Source of the DNA: Haloprofundus marisrubri
Lineage (GTDB): Archaea; Halobacteriota; Halobacteria; Halobacteriales; Haloferacaceae
Direction: 5' to 3'
Length of the DNA stretch: 64,000 bases
NCBI RefSeq assembly: GCF_001469955.1
Contig: NZ_LOPU01000029.1
Location: 186,001 to 250,000 of the forward strand
Part shown: positions 18,255 to 27,593 of the stretch, piece after piece
How the letters are laid out: every line of letters starts with the position of its first letter
How positions within the stretch are numbered: position 1 is the first letter of the stretch
Notes under the pieces: model-generated
Seen by the model: only the letters and a program-made list of their open reading frames with translations
What the model was told of the DNA's origin: nothing
Database searches by the model: none
Position numbers and translations under genes: made by a program

Positions 18255-20090
18255 GTGTCCGGCACTGAGAACGACATGGTTAGCTCCATGACACCAACAC
18301 CTCCGACTGACCCGTCCGAGACGGACGGCGACGTCCCCGAGTACGAGGAAGTGACGGTACCCGTGCTGGTCATCGGCGCGGGTGCCGCGGGCGCGCGAAC
18401 GGCCATCGAACTGGCCGAGCAGGGCGTCGACAGCCTCGTCATCGGGAAGCGCTCGCACGGCGACGCACACACCACGTGGGCCGCCGGCGGCATCAACGCG
18501 GCACTCGGTAGCCTCGACGAGGAGGACGACTGGCGAATCCACGCCGCCGACACCTACGACGAGGGCCACTTCATCAACGACCCCGACGCGGTCGAACTGA
18601 CGACGAAACACATGCCCGACCGCATCCGCGAACTCGCCGACTGGGGCATGCCGTTCGACCGGACCGAGGACGGCAAAATCAACCAGCGGTACTTCGGCGC
18701 GCAGTCGTTCCGCCGAACCTGCTTCGTCGGCGACCGAACCGGAGAGGCGCTTCTGGAGACGCTCGTCTCGAAGGCCCAAGAGTTAGAAATCCCGTACCGC
18801 GAGAACGTGATGGTGACGCGTCTGCTGTCGGACGGCAACCGCGTCCACGGCGCAGTCGGCTACGACATGGACGACGGCCAGTTCGTCCTGTTCGAGGCGA
18901 ACCACGTCGTCCTCGCCGCCGGCGGCTACTCGGCACTGTACGACCGCCATTCCTCGCGCGACGAGGAGAACAACGGCGACGGCGCGGCGCTGGCGTACGA
19001 GGCCGGCGCGGAGTTGATGGACCTCGAGTTCGTCCAGTTCCACCCGACGGGGATGGTCCAAGACCCCGACTGGAACGAGGAGTGGTCCGGCCGCCTCGTC
19101 ACTGAAGCGGTCAGAGGCGAAGGCGGCCGCCTGTTCAACGCCGACGGCGAGCGGTTCATGGAGAACTACTCGCCGAACCAGATGGAACTCGACGCCCGCG
19201 ACGTCGTCGCCCGCGCCATCGCCCAAGAAGTCAGAGAAGGCCGCGGCACGGACAACGGCGGCGTCTACCTCGATATCTCGCATCGAGAACGTGAGTTCAT
19301 CGAGGAGCGCCTCCCGCGGATGTACGAGCGCTTCCAGAACTTGGGACTGGACCTCGCCGAGGAAGCAGTCGAAGTCGCGCCGACGGCACACTACTCGATG
19401 GGTGGCGTCGACATCGACTTCAACACCGGCGAGACGGGCGTCGAAGGACTCTACGCCGTCGGCGAGACGGTCGCGGGAGTCCACGGCGCAAACCGTCTCG
19501 GCGGCAACTCGTTGGCGGAAACGGTCGCCATCGGCAAACTCGTCGGCGACCACGTCGCCAGCGTGTTCGACGCTGGTGACGAGAACCCGACGCTGCCCGC
19601 CGGGATGCAGTCGCTCGCCGGGCGCGAGTTCCGCTCGCTCGCCGACCTCGCAGAGAGCGACGGCGACGTCCCGCCCGCCGAGTTGCTCGCGGAACTCCGC
19701 GACGTGATGGAGGACCACGCGGGTATCCTCCGCGACGAGGAGTCGCTGGACGACGGTCTGGAGAAACTCGCTGCGGTTCGCGAAAAGACGGCGGAACTCG
19801 GCCTCGACGGCGACCGAACCAGTCGCGCCTTCGAGGACGCCATCGACCTCGCGTTCATGCTCACCGTCGCCGAAGGAGTGCTCCGGTCGGCGAAGCGCCG
19901 CACCGAGTCGCGCGGTGCGCACTACCGCACCGACTACGAGGAGACAGACGAGGAGTGGCGCAAGAACGTCCTCGTCCACCGCGGCGACACGGGGATGGAA
20001 CTCCGTGACCGCGCGGTCGGTCTTCCGAGCGAAGAAGTGCAGGAAGCCATCGACGAAGGCCACGAACTGGAGTACCACCACCTCGAATAG
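18255..20090 (+). CDS. FAD-dependent fumarate reductase/succinate dehydrogenase or L-aspartate oxidase-type flavoprotein
   Basis: A 611-residue flavoprotein. FAD-binding VLVIGAGAAGARTAIE (GxGxxG at 41-46) follows an acidic N terminus, then the conserved TTWAAGGINAAL, the substrate-domain motif EFVQFHPTG, RGEGGRLFN and the C-terminal capping segment APTAHYSMGGVDID and GANRLGGNSLAE. The family includes SdhA/FrdA and NadB. There are no genes for SdhB/C/D or NadA/C beside it, so it may be a stand-alone soluble oxidoreductase. In-frame ATGs at 18276 and 18288 are alternative starts. Confidence 0.85.
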   Translation: MSGTENDMVSSMTPTPPTDPSETDGDVPEYEEVTVPVLVIGAGAAGARTAIELAEQGVDSLVIGKRSHGDAHTTWAAGGINAALGSLDEEDDWRIHAADTYDEGHFINDPDAVELTTKHMPDRIRELADWGMPFDRTEDGKINQRYFGAQSFRRTCFVGDRTGEALLETLVSKAQELEIPYRENVMVTRLLSDGNRVHGAVGYDMDDGQFVLFEANHVVLAAGGYSALYDRHSSRDEENNGDGAALAYEAGAELMDLEFVQFHPTGMVQDPDWNEEWSGRLVTEAVRGEGGRLFNADGERFMENYSPNQMELDARDVVARAIAQEVREGRGTDNGGVYLDISHREREFIEERLPRMYERFQNLGLDLAEEAVEVAPTAHYSMGGVDIDFNTGETGVEGLYAVGETVAGVHGANRLGGNSLAETVAIGKLVGDHVASVFDAGDENPTLPAGMQSLAGREFRSLADLAESDGDVPPAELLAELRDVMEDHAGILRDEESLDDGLEKLAAVREKTAELGLDGDRTSRAFEDAIDLAFMLTVAEGVLRSAKRRTESRGAHYRTDYEETDEEWRKNVLVHRGDTGMELRDRAVGLPSEEVQEAIDEGHELEYHHLE

Positions 20091-20249
20091 TCGGTCTCGG
20101 TCGCCGCTGACCGATTCGGTCTCCTCTCTCCAATCCCTGTCGTCTCTGCACCGCCGTCGTCTCACCGAACCCCTGTCGTCCCTTCGGCCGCGCCGCCCTT
20201 CTGTCCCCGTTCGACGCTACCAACCCGCGTTCCTTCCGACTTCGCTGTT

Positions 20250-20256
20250 CTTAATC
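20250..20256 (+). promoter_or_regulatory. TATA-like box for ABC operon
   Basis: CTTAATC is centred about 27 bases before the ATG at 20280, with no Shine-Dalgarno sequence before the start codon, as expected for a leaderless haloarchaeal operon. Confidence 0.5.
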
Positions 20257-20279
20257 GCGTCCGTCGCCGACGAACGGTA

Positions 20280-21302
20280 ATGACTGCCGCCATCGAAGTC
20301 CGTGACTTGCGGAAACGGTACGAAGGGGTACAGGCGCTCGACGGGGTGTCACTCACCGTGCCCGAGGGTTCCTTTTTCGGCCTACTCGGACCGAACGGCG
20401 CGGGCAAGACGACGTTCATCTCGATTCTCGTCGGCCTCGTCAGAAAGAGCGGCGGAACCGCCGAAGTGTTCGGCTACGACGTCGAAGACGACTACCGCGA
20501 GGCCCGCGACGCCATCGGTCTCGCCCCGCAGGAGTTCAACGTCGACCGATTCTTCCCCATCCGCGAAGTCTTGGAACACAAGGCGGGCTACCACGGTATC
20601 CCGGCCGACGAGGCCCGAGAACGCGCCGACGAGGTGCTCAAGCGCGTCGGCATCTACGAGAAACGGGACACGCGCTTCGACTGGCTCTCCGGCGGGATGA
20701 AACGCCGATTCGTCCTCGCCCGGGCGCTCATCACGGAACCCGATTTGCTCATCCTCGACGAACCGACCGCGGGCGTCGACGTGCAACTCCGTCACGACCT
20801 CTGGGACCTCATCACCGAACTCAACGACGGTGGGACGACGATTCTGCTCACGACCCACTACATCGAGGAGGCCGAACGCCTCTGCGACGAGGTCGCCATC
20901 TTGGATTCCGGGCGCATCGTCGCCGTCGACAGCCCCGAGGACCTGATGGACCGCGGTGCCGACCGCATCGAGATACAGTTGCGAAATCCGCCCGCCGAAG
21001 CGCCGACGCTCACCGCGGGCGAGGGCAACGTCGAGAACGTCGAACTCGACGGCAACCGCCTCGTCGTCACCGCCAGACAGGGTGGGTTGGTCGCGCCCGA
21101 CGTCGTCCGCGAACTCGACCGCGAGGGCTTCGAAATCGTCGACCTCGAAATCTCTCGCACCTCGCTCGAAGAGGTGTTCGTCGAGATGACGCGTGGACAG
21201 GAGACCGTCGGCGGCGAAGACGAGGACAGCGGGGAGGACGACCCCGAGAAAGCGACCGCAGCAGCGCCCGGTACATCCGGCGGGGCCGGAGGTGACCGCT
21301 GA
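20280..21302 (+). CDS. ABC exporter ATP-binding protein
   Basis: ATPase of a two-gene ABC-2 exporter. Walker A GPNGAGKTT is at residues 37-45, the signature LSGGMKRR follows, then Walker B LLILDEPTAGVD and the H-loop TTHYIEEAE. The C-terminal 110 residues form the drug-exporter-type regulatory extension, ending in a low-complexity acidic tail. It overlaps the permease gene by one base (TGATG at 21300-21304). Likely exports a lipid, drug or polysaccharide, not identifiable here. Confidence 0.92.
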   Translation: MTAAIEVRDLRKRYEGVQALDGVSLTVPEGSFFGLLGPNGAGKTTFISILVGLVRKSGGTAEVFGYDVEDDYREARDAIGLAPQEFNVDRFFPIREVLEHKAGYHGIPADEARERADEVLKRVGIYEKRDTRFDWLSGGMKRRFVLARALITEPDLLILDEPTAGVDVQLRHDLWDLITELNDGGTTILLTTHYIEEAERLCDEVAILDSGRIVAVDSPEDLMDRGADRIEIQLRNPPAEAPTLTAGEGNVENVELDGNRLVVTARQGGLVAPDVVRELDREGFEIVDLEISRTSLEEVFVEMTRGQETVGGEDEDSGEDDPEKATAAAPGTSGGAGGDR

Positions 21303-22072
21303 TGGGGGTGTTCCCGACTGGCTTCAAAACGCTGACGCGCCGCGAGATTCTGCGATTCGTCCGTCGCCCGCGCAACACGTTCGTGCCGCCGCTCATCACA
21401 AATGTACTCTACTTCTCGGTGTTCGGCGTCATCCTCGGCGACCGCGTCGGCCAGATTGCGGGCGTTCCGTATATCTTGTTCATCCTCCCCGGTCTCGTCG
21501 TGTTGGGCGCTATCTCGAACGCCTTCGAGAACGGGTCGTTCTCCATCTTCCACGGCCGGTGGAACGAGTACATCCACGAGGCGCTCACCTCGCCGTTGTC
21601 GTACTCGCAGATGGTGTGGGCGTACACGCTTTCGAGCGCGCTCCGCGGCGTTATCGTCGGCATCATCATCTCGGTAGTCGGCGCGGTGTTCACGAGCGTC
21701 GGGGTCACCAGACCGCTGTACCTCGTCGCCTTCGCCGTCGTCATCACGGTGCTGTTCGCCAGTTTCGGCATCGTCGGCGGCCTCTGGGCCGACGACTTCG
21801 ACGACCTGACGATGATGAACCAGTTCATTCTTCGGCCACTGGTCTTCTTCGGCGGCGTCTTCTACGCACTCGAAAACCTCCCCGACGGACCGCTGCAGAC
21901 GGCGACACTCCTCAACCCGATGTTCTACATGGTCGACGGCGTCCGTTACGGCTTCCTCGGCACTTCGGAAGTGAACCCGAACCTCTCGCTCGCAGTGCTG
22001 ACGCTCATGGCCGTCGTGATGGTCGGCATCAACACCGTGCTGTTCAAACGCGGATTCGGACTGACTGACTGA
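21302..22072 (+). CDS. ABC-2 type exporter permease
   Basis: A 256-residue membrane subunit with six predicted helices and the ABC-2 region near FILRPLVFFGGVFYALENLP. It is the partner of the ATPase just upstream (overlapping start), so the two form a complete homo-oligomeric exporter like the NodJ/DrrB group. Nothing nearby names the cargo. Confidence 0.9.
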   Translation: MGVFPTGFKTLTRREILRFVRRPRNTFVPPLITNVLYFSVFGVILGDRVGQIAGVPYILFILPGLVVLGAISNAFENGSFSIFHGRWNEYIHEALTSPLSYSQMVWAYTLSSALRGVIVGIIISVVGAVFTSVGVTRPLYLVAFAVVITVLFASFGIVGGLWADDFDDLTMMNQFILRPLVFFGGVFYALENLPDGPLQTATLLNPMFYMVDGVRYGFLGTSEVNPNLSLAVLTLMAVVMVGINTVLFKRGFGLTD

Positions 22073-22184
22073 CTAACCCTCTGCCCGCGGAACTCCGGCG
22101 TTTCGGACCGTCGTCACTGTCGACGGGTCACGGAGAGTGGGTGTCGTCCAGCGCTTTTCCGACTCGCGCCGGTACACCCGCGTG

Positions 22185-22616
22185 ATGTACGACACCATCC
22201 TCGTCCCGACCGACGGAAGCGACGCCAGCGCCGCCGCGGTCGAACACGCCGTCGATATCGCCCACACCCGAGATGCCACAGTTCACCTGCTTCACGTCGT
22301 CGACGTGGGAACAGAGATGTCGTCGGCCGCCTCCGGACAAATCGCCCAACAGGTGTCGGAGACGCTCGAACAACAGGCCGACGACGCACTCGACGACGCC
22401 GTCTCACGTGCTGAAGACGCCGGTGTCGACTACGAACGGGTGATTCTCGAAGGCAATCCGGACACGGCTATCGTCGACTACGCCGAGGACAACGCCGTCG
22501 ACTTGGTGGTGATGGGCGCGACGGGTCGCGCCGGCCTCACCGAAAAACTCCTCGGGAGTACGACCGACCGGGTGATGCGTTCGACGAAGATACCGGTCCT
22601 GTTGATTCGAGAGTGA
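22185..22616 (+). CDS. Universal stress protein (UspA family)
   Basis: A 143-residue Usp domain starting at MYDTILVPTDGSD. The C-terminal ATP-binding motif is intact: GATGRAGLTEKLLGST follows the G-2x-G-9x-G-S/T pattern. A frame opens upstream at 22137, but the ATG at 22185 gives the family N terminus. A T-rich CTTTTCC lies about 30 bases before it. It acts in stress adaptation through ATP binding or hydrolysis; the exact role is unknown. Confidence 0.92.
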   Translation: MYDTILVPTDGSDASAAAVEHAVDIAHTRDATVHLLHVVDVGTEMSSAASGQIAQQVSETLEQQADDALDDAVSRAEDAGVDYERVILEGNPDTAIVDYAEDNAVDLVVMGATGRAGLTEKLLGSTTDRVMRSTKIPVLLIRE

Positions 22617-22732
22617 GGAAAGTGTGCGGACCGACGCACTCGTTCAGGCTAACTGATGTTCGTTGTCGGTACTGTTCGTCTACGAGTCACGTTTTTCTAC
22701 CGACCGTCGAAACACAACCGTAAGTACTCGCC

Positions 22733-23437
22733 GTGTCCTCCAAATTCCCTTGTCGATTGCCGACGCTGTTCGTCTGTCTGCTCCTCGCTTTCGCCGGGTG
22801 TGCGACCGCTCCGGACCGTCCGCTTCCGGAGCAACCGGGCGAGTTGACGGCCGAGAACGTCTCCAACTACGTCGCCGCCAGCGAACGAGTTCACGTTCTT
22901 AACACCGTCCCAGTAACGCCGACCGAGACAACACTCTCCTGCGACGGGTCGGTGGCGACGCAAACTACGGACGGTTATGTCGCCTTCGCCGACTGTACGG
23001 GCGGTATCTCACTTCCCAGTGGAGAACACGCCGACGAGCACTCCCACGCCGCCTACTTCGTCTCCAACCGAACGACGACGCGAATCTCGTCGAGAGCGAC
23101 GGAGGGAGTCGCAGCGACGGACGCTGATGCGGAGAACGCGTCCGGTCTACAACTGTTCAACTTCGACGACGAGGCGCACGTACTGACCGTGATCGTCCGA
23201 GAAGCCGATACCAGCGAGAGAGTGGTGCATCTCCAGAACGAACTGAACGCAACGAGCGGGGCCGTCGTCTACGGTGTTCCTACCGACTCGACGACCACCT
23301 ACTCCGTCACGGTCGCACGCGATGACGGAGTGACGACAACGTTCGAGTGGCGTCCGGCAGTCGAGGACGAACTCCACGCGTACGGCCGCTTAGTCGCCGT
23401 GACGCCGTCCAACGAACTCGTTACTGGTCGACTCTAG
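22733..23437 (+). CDS. Predicted lipoprotein, secreted
   Basis: A 234-residue protein with a GTG start (22733). A basic leader and a hydrophobic stretch lead to a lipobox LAFAGC with Cys23 as the probable lipid-attachment residue, so it should be anchored outside. The mature part has N-glycosylation sequons (NVS, NRT, NAS, NAT) and looks mostly beta-stranded. No named domain recognised. The Cys-anchored layout is the strongest evidence. Confidence 0.75.
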   Translation: MSSKFPCRLPTLFVCLLLAFAGCATAPDRPLPEQPGELTAENVSNYVAASERVHVLNTVPVTPTETTLSCDGSVATQTTDGYVAFADCTGGISLPSGEHADEHSHAAYFVSNRTTTRISSRATEGVAATDADAENASGLQLFNFDDEAHVLTVIVREADTSERVVHLQNELNATSGAVVYGVPTDSTTTYSVTVARDDGVTTTFEWRPAVEDELHAYGRLVAVTPSNELVTGRL

Positions 23438-23482
23438 CTGCAGACCGCCGACTGAGCGATTGACATATTTCGAATCGAAACA

Positions 23483-23491
23483 CTTTGTTAG
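23483..23491 (+). promoter_or_regulatory. TATA-like box for the amidohydrolase gene
   Basis: CTTTGTTAG is centred about 25 bases before the ATG at 23512. This position supports that start over the upstream in-frame ATG at 23485. Confidence 0.45.
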
Positions 23492-23511
23492 CCGTACGCA
23501 CATCACCGAGC

Positions 23512-24708
23512 ATGAGCGTGACTGTCATCCGCAACGCGACGATTCACACGGCGACCGACGAAGGAACCGTCGAGGGCGACATCCTCGTCGAAGACGGGAA
23601 AATCGCGGCCGTCGGCGACGTCGACGCCCCGGACGACGCCGAAGAACTCGACGTCGACGGCGCACACGTCACGCCCGGATTGGTCGACGCGCACAGCCAC
23701 GCCGGGATGGCCGAGTGGGGTGAACCTGAGGACGCCGACTTCAACGAGGGGACCGACTCGGTCACGCCGCACGTGAGTGCGCTCGACGGCTTCCACCCGC
23801 GTGACGAGGAACTGAAACACGCGTTCCAGAACGGCGTGACGAGCGTCTCCGCGCGGATGGGGTCGGGCAACGTCGTCGGCGGCGTCATCTGCTCGATGAA
23901 AACCTACGGCCTCACGGCCGACGATATGCTCATCCAAGAAGACGGGATGAAAGCCGCGATGGGCGAGAACCCGAAACGGTTCCACGGCGAGCAGCAGGGT
24001 CGACAGCCCTCGACTCGCCCCGGTGTCGCCGCGACGCTCCGACAGGCGCTGATGGATGCCGAGGACTACGTCGCCAAACGGACGAAAGCCCGCGAGGACG
24101 GCGACCCGTTCGACCGAGATTTGGGACTGGAGAACCTCGGAAAAGTCGTCGAAGGTGACCTGCCGCTTCGCGTCCACGCCCACCGCGCCGACGACATCAT
24201 GACCGTGTTCCGCATCGCCGACGAGTTCGGCATCGAGGACTTTTCCATCGAACACGCCACTGAGGGCCACCTCATCGCCGACGAGTTCGTCGAACGCGAC
24301 GTGCCCGCGGTCTGTGGGCCGTCGCTGTACTCGGGAGCCAAATACGAACTCCGCAACATTACGTTCGAGTCGCCGGGAATCCTCCACGATGCGGGCGTCA
24401 AAGTCGCCATTCAGACCGACGCTCCTGTTCTCCCGCAACAGCACCTCGACGTCTGTGTCGGCCTCGCGGTACGCGCCGGTCTCCCCGAGGAGGCGGCGCT
24501 CGCAACCGTCACGCGAAACGCGGCGGAAATCCTCGGCATCGAGGACCGCGTCGGCACGCTCGAAGTCGGCACCGACGCCGACATCGCCGTCTGGGACGGC
24601 CCGTTCTACGAAATCGAATCCAGCACGAAACACGTGTTCGTCGACGGTGAACACGTGTTCGACCGCGAACGCGACGACGTGGACCCCCGCGAGGAGTACG
24701 CCTGGTAA
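23512..24708 (+). CDS. Amidohydrolase (imidazolonepropionase/dihydroorotase-like)
   Basis: A 398-residue metal-dependent hydrolase of the amidohydrolase superfamily. Metal-binding His61 and His63 are in VDAHSHAGM; later His in HAHRADD and EHATEGH and Asp in IQTDAPVLP complete the binuclear-type site. The beta-sandwich and TIM barrel are complete, with the C-terminal closing strand VGTLEVGTDADIAVWDG. Substrate unknown; many haloarchaeal copies are annotated imidazolonepropionase-like without proof. Confidence 0.88.
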   Translation: MSVTVIRNATIHTATDEGTVEGDILVEDGKIAAVGDVDAPDDAEELDVDGAHVTPGLVDAHSHAGMAEWGEPEDADFNEGTDSVTPHVSALDGFHPRDEELKHAFQNGVTSVSARMGSGNVVGGVICSMKTYGLTADDMLIQEDGMKAAMGENPKRFHGEQQGRQPSTRPGVAATLRQALMDAEDYVAKRTKAREDGDPFDRDLGLENLGKVVEGDLPLRVHAHRADDIMTVFRIADEFGIEDFSIEHATEGHLIADEFVERDVPAVCGPSLYSGAKYELRNITFESPGILHDAGVKVAIQTDAPVLPQQHLDVCVGLAVRAGLPEEAALATVTRNAAEILGIEDRVGTLEVGTDADIAVWDGPFYEIESSTKHVFVDGEHVFDRERDDVDPREEYAW

Positions 24709-24843
24709 GGTGGCGAAGCAGCGCTGAAACCCTCTTTTCGACATTCTCTTTCGACTGAATCTCTCCTCGAAGCGAGAACACATATACAAACGTCCGGTCG
24801 CTACAGCGGCCACAGGACACCCGCTCCGTTTTCGCTCACAGCT

Positions 24844-25260
24844 ATGAACACAGATATCCGACGGACTGTCGGCGTGCCAGCGACGCGGGAGCGACTGACC
24901 CGTCTCGCCAAGTTCGCTCTCGTCGGTGTGTCGGGTTTCGTCGTCAATCTGGTCGTGTTCGCGGTCATCGCGCCGCTGTTCTGGTACGTCGTCGCCGGGT
25001 CGCTGTCGTGGTTCGTTGCGAACTTCTCCAGTTACAACCTGAACCGCTGGTTTACGTTCGAGGCGGCGGACCTCGGCTACGTCCGCGGCTACGCGAAACA
25101 TCTCTCGGTGTACTCCGTCGGCTTTCTCGTCTATCTCTCGTCGCTGTGGCTGTTCGGCCTCGTCGTGGGGTCGTACGCCGCACTCGGTCTCGCTACGGCG
25201 TTCAGCGGCGTGCTGAACTTCGTGGGCAGCGAGTTCTGGGTGTTCGGCTCCGACGGCTGA
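24844..25260 (+). CDS. GtrA family membrane protein
   Basis: A 138-residue GtrA/DPMS3-type protein with four helices (about 23-45, 50-70, 85-105 and 110-130). FALVGVSGFVVNLVVF is the typical first helix and FSSYNLNRWFTF the loop signature. Members flip or handle lipid-linked sugars for cell-surface glycosylation. It precedes the UppP-like gene (25346), a lipid pyrophosphatase, which supports a polyprenyl-lipid role for both. Confidence 0.88.
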   Translation: MNTDIRRTVGVPATRERLTRLAKFALVGVSGFVVNLVVFAVIAPLFWYVVAGSLSWFVANFSSYNLNRWFTFEAADLGYVRGYAKHLSVYSVGFLVYLSSLWLFGLVVGSYAALGLATAFSGVLNFVGSEFWVFGSDG

Positions 25261-25345
25261 CTGACGATTCACGGGCGACGGAGTGGTCACCACGCCGTCG
25301 TCGGGAAACGACAACGCTCATGTACTCCGTCACGTCGCATAGCCC

Positions 25346-26158
25346 ATGGACCGTGAGCTTCTCATCGCACTGCTCGCTGGCTTCGTCCAGGGTATCTTCG
25401 AGTGGTTGCCCATCTCCAGCGAGGGGAATCTCGCGCTCGCACTCTCTGCGGTCGGCAGCGACCCGACGCAGGCCGTTCAGTTTGCGCTCTTCTTGCACGT
25501 CGGCACCGCTGTCTCCGCGACGGTGTACTACCGCGACGAACTCGCGGTGACGCTCTCGGAACTCCCGTCGTGGCGGCCTTCGTCGGCGTTCTCCGAGACT
25601 GCGACGCTCTCGTTTCTCGCCATCGCAACGCTCGCCTCGGGTATCGTCGGTATCAGCACGTATCTGCTGTTGAAAGACGCGATTACGGCGCTCACCGGCG
25701 GGGCGTTCGTCGCGCTCGTCGGCGTCCTCCTGATTGCGACCGGGATACTCCAGCGAGCGGCCGGCGGCTTCACGCTCGACACGCGCGATTCGCCGGACCT
25801 CGTCGACGCCGTTCTCGTCGGCGGCCTCCAAGGGTTGGCCATCCTCCCGGGCGTCTCCCGCTCGGGCGTCACCGCGAGCGCGCTGTTGTTCCGCGGCCAC
25901 GACGGTCCCGACTCGTTTCGGCTCTCGTTTCTGCTGTCGATTCCGGCGGCGCTCGGCGGCGGGTTGCTCGCGGCGCTCGACGGCGGTCTCGCAGGGGTCA
26001 CGGCGACGGAGGCGGCCGTCGCGCTCGGCACGGCGGCGGTCGTCGGCTACCTCTCTATCGACGCGCTGATGCGAGTCGTCCGACGCGTCTCCTTCTGGGC
26101 AGTCTGCGTCGGCCTCGGCGCGCTCGCGCTCGTCGGTGGTCTCGTCGTAACGCTCTGA
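25346..26158 (+). CDS. uppP: Undecaprenyl-diphosphatase-like (UppP/BacA) membrane protein
   Basis: A 270-residue multi-pass protein. It has both BacA regions: QGIFEWLPISSEGNLAL (residues 15-31) and LPGVSRSGVTAS further on. Compared with the bacterial EFLPVSSTGH motif, the His is replaced by Asn (EGN), which I also recall in haloarchaeal homologues. Activity is presumably dephosphorylation of a polyprenyl (dolichyl-type) pyrophosphate for glycan carrier recycling. Gene order with gtrA fits. Confidence 0.85.
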   Translation: MDRELLIALLAGFVQGIFEWLPISSEGNLALALSAVGSDPTQAVQFALFLHVGTAVSATVYYRDELAVTLSELPSWRPSSAFSETATLSFLAIATLASGIVGISTYLLLKDAITALTGGAFVALVGVLLIATGILQRAAGGFTLDTRDSPDLVDAVLVGGLQGLAILPGVSRSGVTASALLFRGHDGPDSFRLSFLLSIPAALGGGLLAALDGGLAGVTATEAAVALGTAAVVGYLSIDALMRVVRRVSFWAVCVGLGALALVGGLVVTL

Positions 26159-26255
26159 GCGCCGCTTAGCTCTTTTCTCTCGCCTGTTGCGTGCGTCCGA
26201 ACGGCAGAACTAGCGACTCCGTGTGTGGCTAAGATTAGCATGCCTTGAGTCGGAA

Positions 26256-26263
26256 TTCATATC
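26256..26263 (+). promoter_or_regulatory. TATA-like box for the glm-type cluster
   Basis: TTCATATC lies about 30 bases before the ATG at 26290 and supports that start rather than the upstream in-frame ATG at 26245. Confidence 0.45.
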
Positions 26264-26289
26264 TTGCTGGTCGGTGTGCGTGGGAGTAT

Positions 26290-27474
26290 ATGCAAACGCT
26301 CGTGCTCGCCGCCGGGCAGGGGACGCGGATGCGCCCCCTCACGGAGAGCCGTCCAAAGCCCATGCTTCCGGTCGCAGACCGACCGCTCGTCGCCCACACC
26401 GTCGACGCCGCCGTGGCCGCCGGGGCGTCCAAAATCGTTCTCATCGTCGGCTACGAGGCCGAGGAAGTCAAGGAGTACTTCGGCGCGGAGTACGCCGGCG
26501 TGCCCGTCGAGTTCGCGGTCCAAGAGGAACAGCGTGGGACCGCCGACGCGGTGCGTGCCGGCGCGGAGTATCTCGACCCCGGCCCGTTCGCCGTGCTCAA
26601 CGGCGACGCGCTGTACGACCACCCGTCGCTGGAAGAACTGTACAACGACGGCCCCGCCGTCGGTTCGTACCGCGTCGACAACCCCAGCGAGTACGGCGTT
26701 CTCGACATCCGCGACGGCAACGTCCGCGGCGTCATCGAGAAACCCGAGAACCCGCCGTCGGACCGCATCAACACCGGCGCGTACATCTTCCCGCCGGAGG
26801 CACAGAACTGGCTCGACGTGGAGACGAGCGAACGCGGCGAACTCGAGCTAACTGATGTATTGGCTCGTGCCTGCGAGGAGTCGGACGTCACCGACGTGCC
26901 GTTCGACCGCTGGCTCGACGTGGGACGCCCGTGGGAACTGCTCGCGGCCAACGAGTGGAAAGTCGGTGAACTCGACCGCGACATTCGGGGTGAGGTCCAC
27001 GGTGGGGCCGACCTGCGCGGCGACGTCGTCGTCGAAGAAGGCGCAACAGTCGACGCGGGCGTCGTCATCGAAGGGCCGGCGCTCGTTCGCTCGGGCGCGT
27101 CGGTCGGTCCGAACGCGTACGTCCGCGGGGCGACGGTCATCGGCGAAGACGCCAAAGTCGGCCACGGCGTCGAGGTGAAAAACAGCGTGTTCATGGAGGG
27201 CGCGACGGTCGGCCACCTCTCGTACGTCGGTGACAGCGTCCTCGGCCGCGACGTGAACTTCGGGGCCGGAACGAAGGTGGCGAACCTCCGCCACGACGGT
27301 GAAGCAGTGAAACTCACCGTCAAAGGCGAACGCATCTCGACGGGCCGCCGAAAGTTGGGTGTTATCTGCGGCGACGAGGCGAAGACGGGAATCAACACCA
27401 GCCTCAACTCCGGCGTCATCCTCTCGGAGGGCGCGGCGACGAAGCCCGGCGAGTCGGTCACGCGCGACCGATAG
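26290..27474 (+). CDS. glmU: GlmU-like bifunctional sugar-1-phosphate nucleotidyltransferase/acetyltransferase
   Basis: A 394-residue protein. The N-terminal nucleotidyltransferase has LAAGQGTRMRPLTESRPKPM (from residue 6) and the catalytic LNGDALY segment; the C-terminal left-handed beta helix has hexapeptide repeats. It probably makes UDP-GlcNAc from GlcN-1-P using acetyl-CoA and UTP, as the archaeal bifunctional enzyme does. A related gene and GlmS follow on the same strand, though 119 bases separate it from the second nucleotidyltransferase. Confidence 0.85.
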   Translation: MQTLVLAAGQGTRMRPLTESRPKPMLPVADRPLVAHTVDAAVAAGASKIVLIVGYEAEEVKEYFGAEYAGVPVEFAVQEEQRGTADAVRAGAEYLDPGPFAVLNGDALYDHPSLEELYNDGPAVGSYRVDNPSEYGVLDIRDGNVRGVIEKPENPPSDRINTGAYIFPPEAQNWLDVETSERGELELTDVLARACEESDVTDVPFDRWLDVGRPWELLAANEWKVGELDRDIRGEVHGGADLRGDVVVEEGATVDAGVVIEGPALVRSGASVGPNAYVRGATVIGEDAKVGHGVEVKNSVFMEGATVGHLSYVGDSVLGRDVNFGAGTKVANLRHDGEAVKLTVKGERISTGRRKLGVICGDEAKTGINTSLNSGVILSEGAATKPGESVTRDR

Positions 27475-27593
27475 ACGAACGCCCGAAACCCGGGTGAGAG
27501 CGACCAACAGCGAATTTTTCGTTCACTTCGCGGGACAGTCACGACGGTGGAGAGAAAGCAACCTTCATTCCGTTCGTTGCGGACACATTTTGT